32,514 bases of DNA from Syntrophaceae bacterium UBA2251 (lineage in GTDB: Bacteria > Desulfobacterota > Syntrophia > Syntrophales > UBA2251), in assembly GCA_002347815.1 (NCBI GenBank), contig DDXV01000077.1:1-32514 (forward strand), read 5' to 3'. Shown here one piece after another: positions 31,181-32,514 of this stretch. The notes beneath the pieces were generated by a model that was given only the letters and a program-made list of their open reading frames with translations, had not been told where the DNA came from and did not search any database. The translations under genes and the position numbers were made by a program. How positions within the stretch are numbered: the first letter of the stretch is position 1; each line of letters opens with the position of its first letter.

Positions 31181-32128
31181 ATGGCTGATGGCGGAAACTG
31201 TTTTGATGTCAGGGGTATCAAAGTAATCTTTCCCGGGAGTCATCTGTGGCCGAACCCGTCGAATCTATGCGTCATTCCGGATGACAAGGGCTTTTCAATG
31301 ATTGACGTGGGATGCGGGGGGCCTGCTGGATATGATCATCTCCATGGCGGCCTCACAAGCATTGGGTTAGCCCTCAGGGATCTTCACACGGTGGTGCTTT
31401 CCCACGCCCATCCCGACCACATGGGTGCGATGAAATATGTTCTTGAAGTGGTTCATCCGAGAGTATTGATCCATTCGCTCGATGTTGGGGCGGCACTTGA
31501 TATCTCACGGCTGCACGAGAGCTTCGATATTCCCCTCGCGAAAGAAAGATTTGTGCCCTTCGACAGGTTTCAGGATTTTGACCTTATGGAATTTTTTAAT
31601 ATCTTCGGCTGCTCGATGAATCCCACAGAGAATGTGGCGGCGATCAATGATGGAGACGTGCTTCGGCTGGGGGATTTCGAGTTTGAAGTCCTGCTTACCC
31701 CGGGTCATGCGCCCGGACATATATCGCTTTTCGAGCGAAAGACGGGGATCCTGCTCGCGAATGATCTGGTGGGCGTGAGTCCGGCGTGGTACACGCCCAG
31801 TTCGGGCGGACTCACGGGATATCTTGAGAGCCTCAATAAACTGCAATCGAAAAAGGCGTCCGTCCTTATCCCTTCCCACGGTCCGGTGATGGAGAATTCG
31901 GAGGCAAGCATCGGACGGATCCGTGAGAAGCTGCTGAAACGGGAGGGGATTCTTCTTGAGGCGCTCAGAGCTGGTCCGCGGAAGTTCATGGATCTTCTCG
32001 CAGCCCTCTTCCATGATGCATCCATTCACTTTTTCCCCGGATGCGGTATCCTGGAGAGTCACCTCATCAAGCTCGCAAAGGACGGGAAAATCGCCAGAAG
32101 CGGAGATCTCATCTCGCTCATTCGGTAG
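31181..32128 (+). CDS. MBL-fold metallohydrolase
   Basis: 315 residues from the ATG at 31181, preceded by AGGGG five bases upstream. ATGs at 31166 and 31124 in the same frame have poorer sites. Metallo-beta-lactamase fold motifs in order: SMIDVGCGGP, VLSHAHPDHMGAM (metal-binding HxHxDH), TPGHAPGHISLFE, a late aspartate in LLANDLVG, and IPSHGPV. The C-terminal roughly 60 residues resemble the small winged-helix region of glyoxalase II/LACTB2-like hydrolases. Substrate unknown. Base composition is less GC-rich than the genes to the left, and the gene stands alone next to a broken restriction gene, which suggests it belongs to a variable region. Confidence 0.9.
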   Translation: MADGGNCFDVRGIKVIFPGSHLWPNPSNLCVIPDDKGFSMIDVGCGGPAGYDHLHGGLTSIGLALRDLHTVVLSHAHPDHMGAMKYVLEVVHPRVLIHSLDVGAALDISRLHESFDIPLAKERFVPFDRFQDFDLMEFFNIFGCSMNPTENVAAINDGDVLRLGDFEFEVLLTPGHAPGHISLFERKTGILLANDLVGVSPAWYTPSSGGLTGYLESLNKLQSKKASVLIPSHGPVMENSEASIGRIREKLLKREGILLEALRAGPRKFMDLLAALFHDASIHFFPGCGILESHLIKLAKDGKIARSGDLISLIR

Positions 32129-32426
32129 GGTTGAATTGCGGTTTCCATCTTCGCATCCGCAACTGTTTGCGGCAGAGAGAATCAATGAATTCCGGTTCAC
32201 AACTGCGGAGTTGTTGCCCCCGGCATGATTTTAAACGGGGTTTAACGTCTTCCGCGGAAACCGCGTCTCTCCCAGCGACGAGCCTCCTCGTCCGGGCCAT
32301 CATTCTACACACGAAAACCATTTATCCCGGCATTTGCCGGATGAACCTGTTTTTGTAATCATGGAATGTAAGTAGCTGAAACATGGATGTTCTTTCAAAC
32401 AGGGAGATGCTCAACACCTGTAGAAT
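32129..32426. other. Non-coding tail, no gene seen
   Basis: No ORF here has a credible ribosome binding site or family pattern. Two small hairpins are visible: CGCGG-AAA-CCGCG at 32253-32265 and CCGGCA-TT-TGCCGG at 32327-32340. The latter is followed within about 10 bases by a run of five T and could act as a weak terminator for the MBL gene. Confidence 0.4.
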
Positions 32427-32514
32427 TGTATAACACTCCCCAAAAACTGGACAGGGCAATAAGGTGCATGTAAGGTTGCCTGGAGTTGCCCCTAATTCTA
32501 CTCCGACATATTAT
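32427..32514 (+). mobile_element. Possible left terminus of an IS3-family insertion sequence
   Basis: The segment at 32427-32454 starts TGTA and contains CCCCAAAAACTGGACAG, a pattern familiar from the terminal inverted repeats of IS3-family elements, whose ends begin with TG. If correct, the element extends right beyond the window. No transposase reading frame starts in the remaining 60 bp. Based only on recollection of the motif. Confidence 0.25.

Overview
The window looks like a chromosomal segment of an anaerobic, GC-rich deltaproteobacterium (Desulfobacterota), most plausibly a syntroph of the Syntrophales type. This is inferred from gene content: two 2-hydroxyacyl-CoA dehydratase/benzoyl-CoA reductase-type iron-sulfur subunits, an AMP-forming acetyl-CoA synthetase, a DUF362-ferredoxin protein, the diaminopimelate aminotransferase route to lysine (DapL plus DapF), and a large PAS/HD-GYP sensor. 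No rRNA or other taxonomic marker is present, so the assignment is tentative.

Layout. 1-1657 is a type I-C CRISPR array cut by the left edge: 26 repeats of 32 bp, 25 spacers, one spacer present twice. It is followed by a leader (1658-1841). From 1842 to 11812 everything lies on the minus strand and is nearly contiguous. In transcription order: a 69-codon HIRAN-like ORF, a HigB/Gp49-type toxin, an XRE antitoxin, cas3, cas5c, cas8c (with an internal cas11c start), cas7, a DUF1016/YhcG-type PDDEXK nuclease, cas4, cas1, cas2, then the array. Non-canonical features are the toxin-antitoxin pair whose antitoxin stop overlaps the cas3 start (ATGA, no Shine-Dalgarno of its own for cas3), the extra nuclease between cas7 and cas4, and an enlarged cas7. 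A candidate sigma70 promoter (12015-12044) heads the unit, and a terminator-like hairpin separates it from the next genes.

12134-14708 carries the dehydratase-family pair (minus strand). 14955-22287 runs on the plus strand: an ABHD18-like hydrolase, a 5TM/4xPAS/HD-GYP cyclic-dinucleotide phosphodiesterase, a CHAT-domain lipoprotein and the DUF362-ferredoxin protein. The last two are closely spaced. acs (22545-24587) has its own promoter.

24606-30453 is a minus-strand run: a PEP/pyruvate-binding (ATP-grasp) protein with a degenerate KaiC-like head, dapF, dapL (TTG start) and ychF. The right end is lower in GC and disturbed. A 34-codon 5' stub of a type IIG/N6-adenine methylase sits behind a near-consensus promoter, followed by an intact MBL-fold hydrolase and a possible IS3-family terminus.

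The most interesting element is the CRISPR operon with its built-in toxin-antitoxin, HIRAN and extra-nuclease genes. It could be a CRISPR-Cas system guarded by a translationally coupled protein toxin-antitoxin module.
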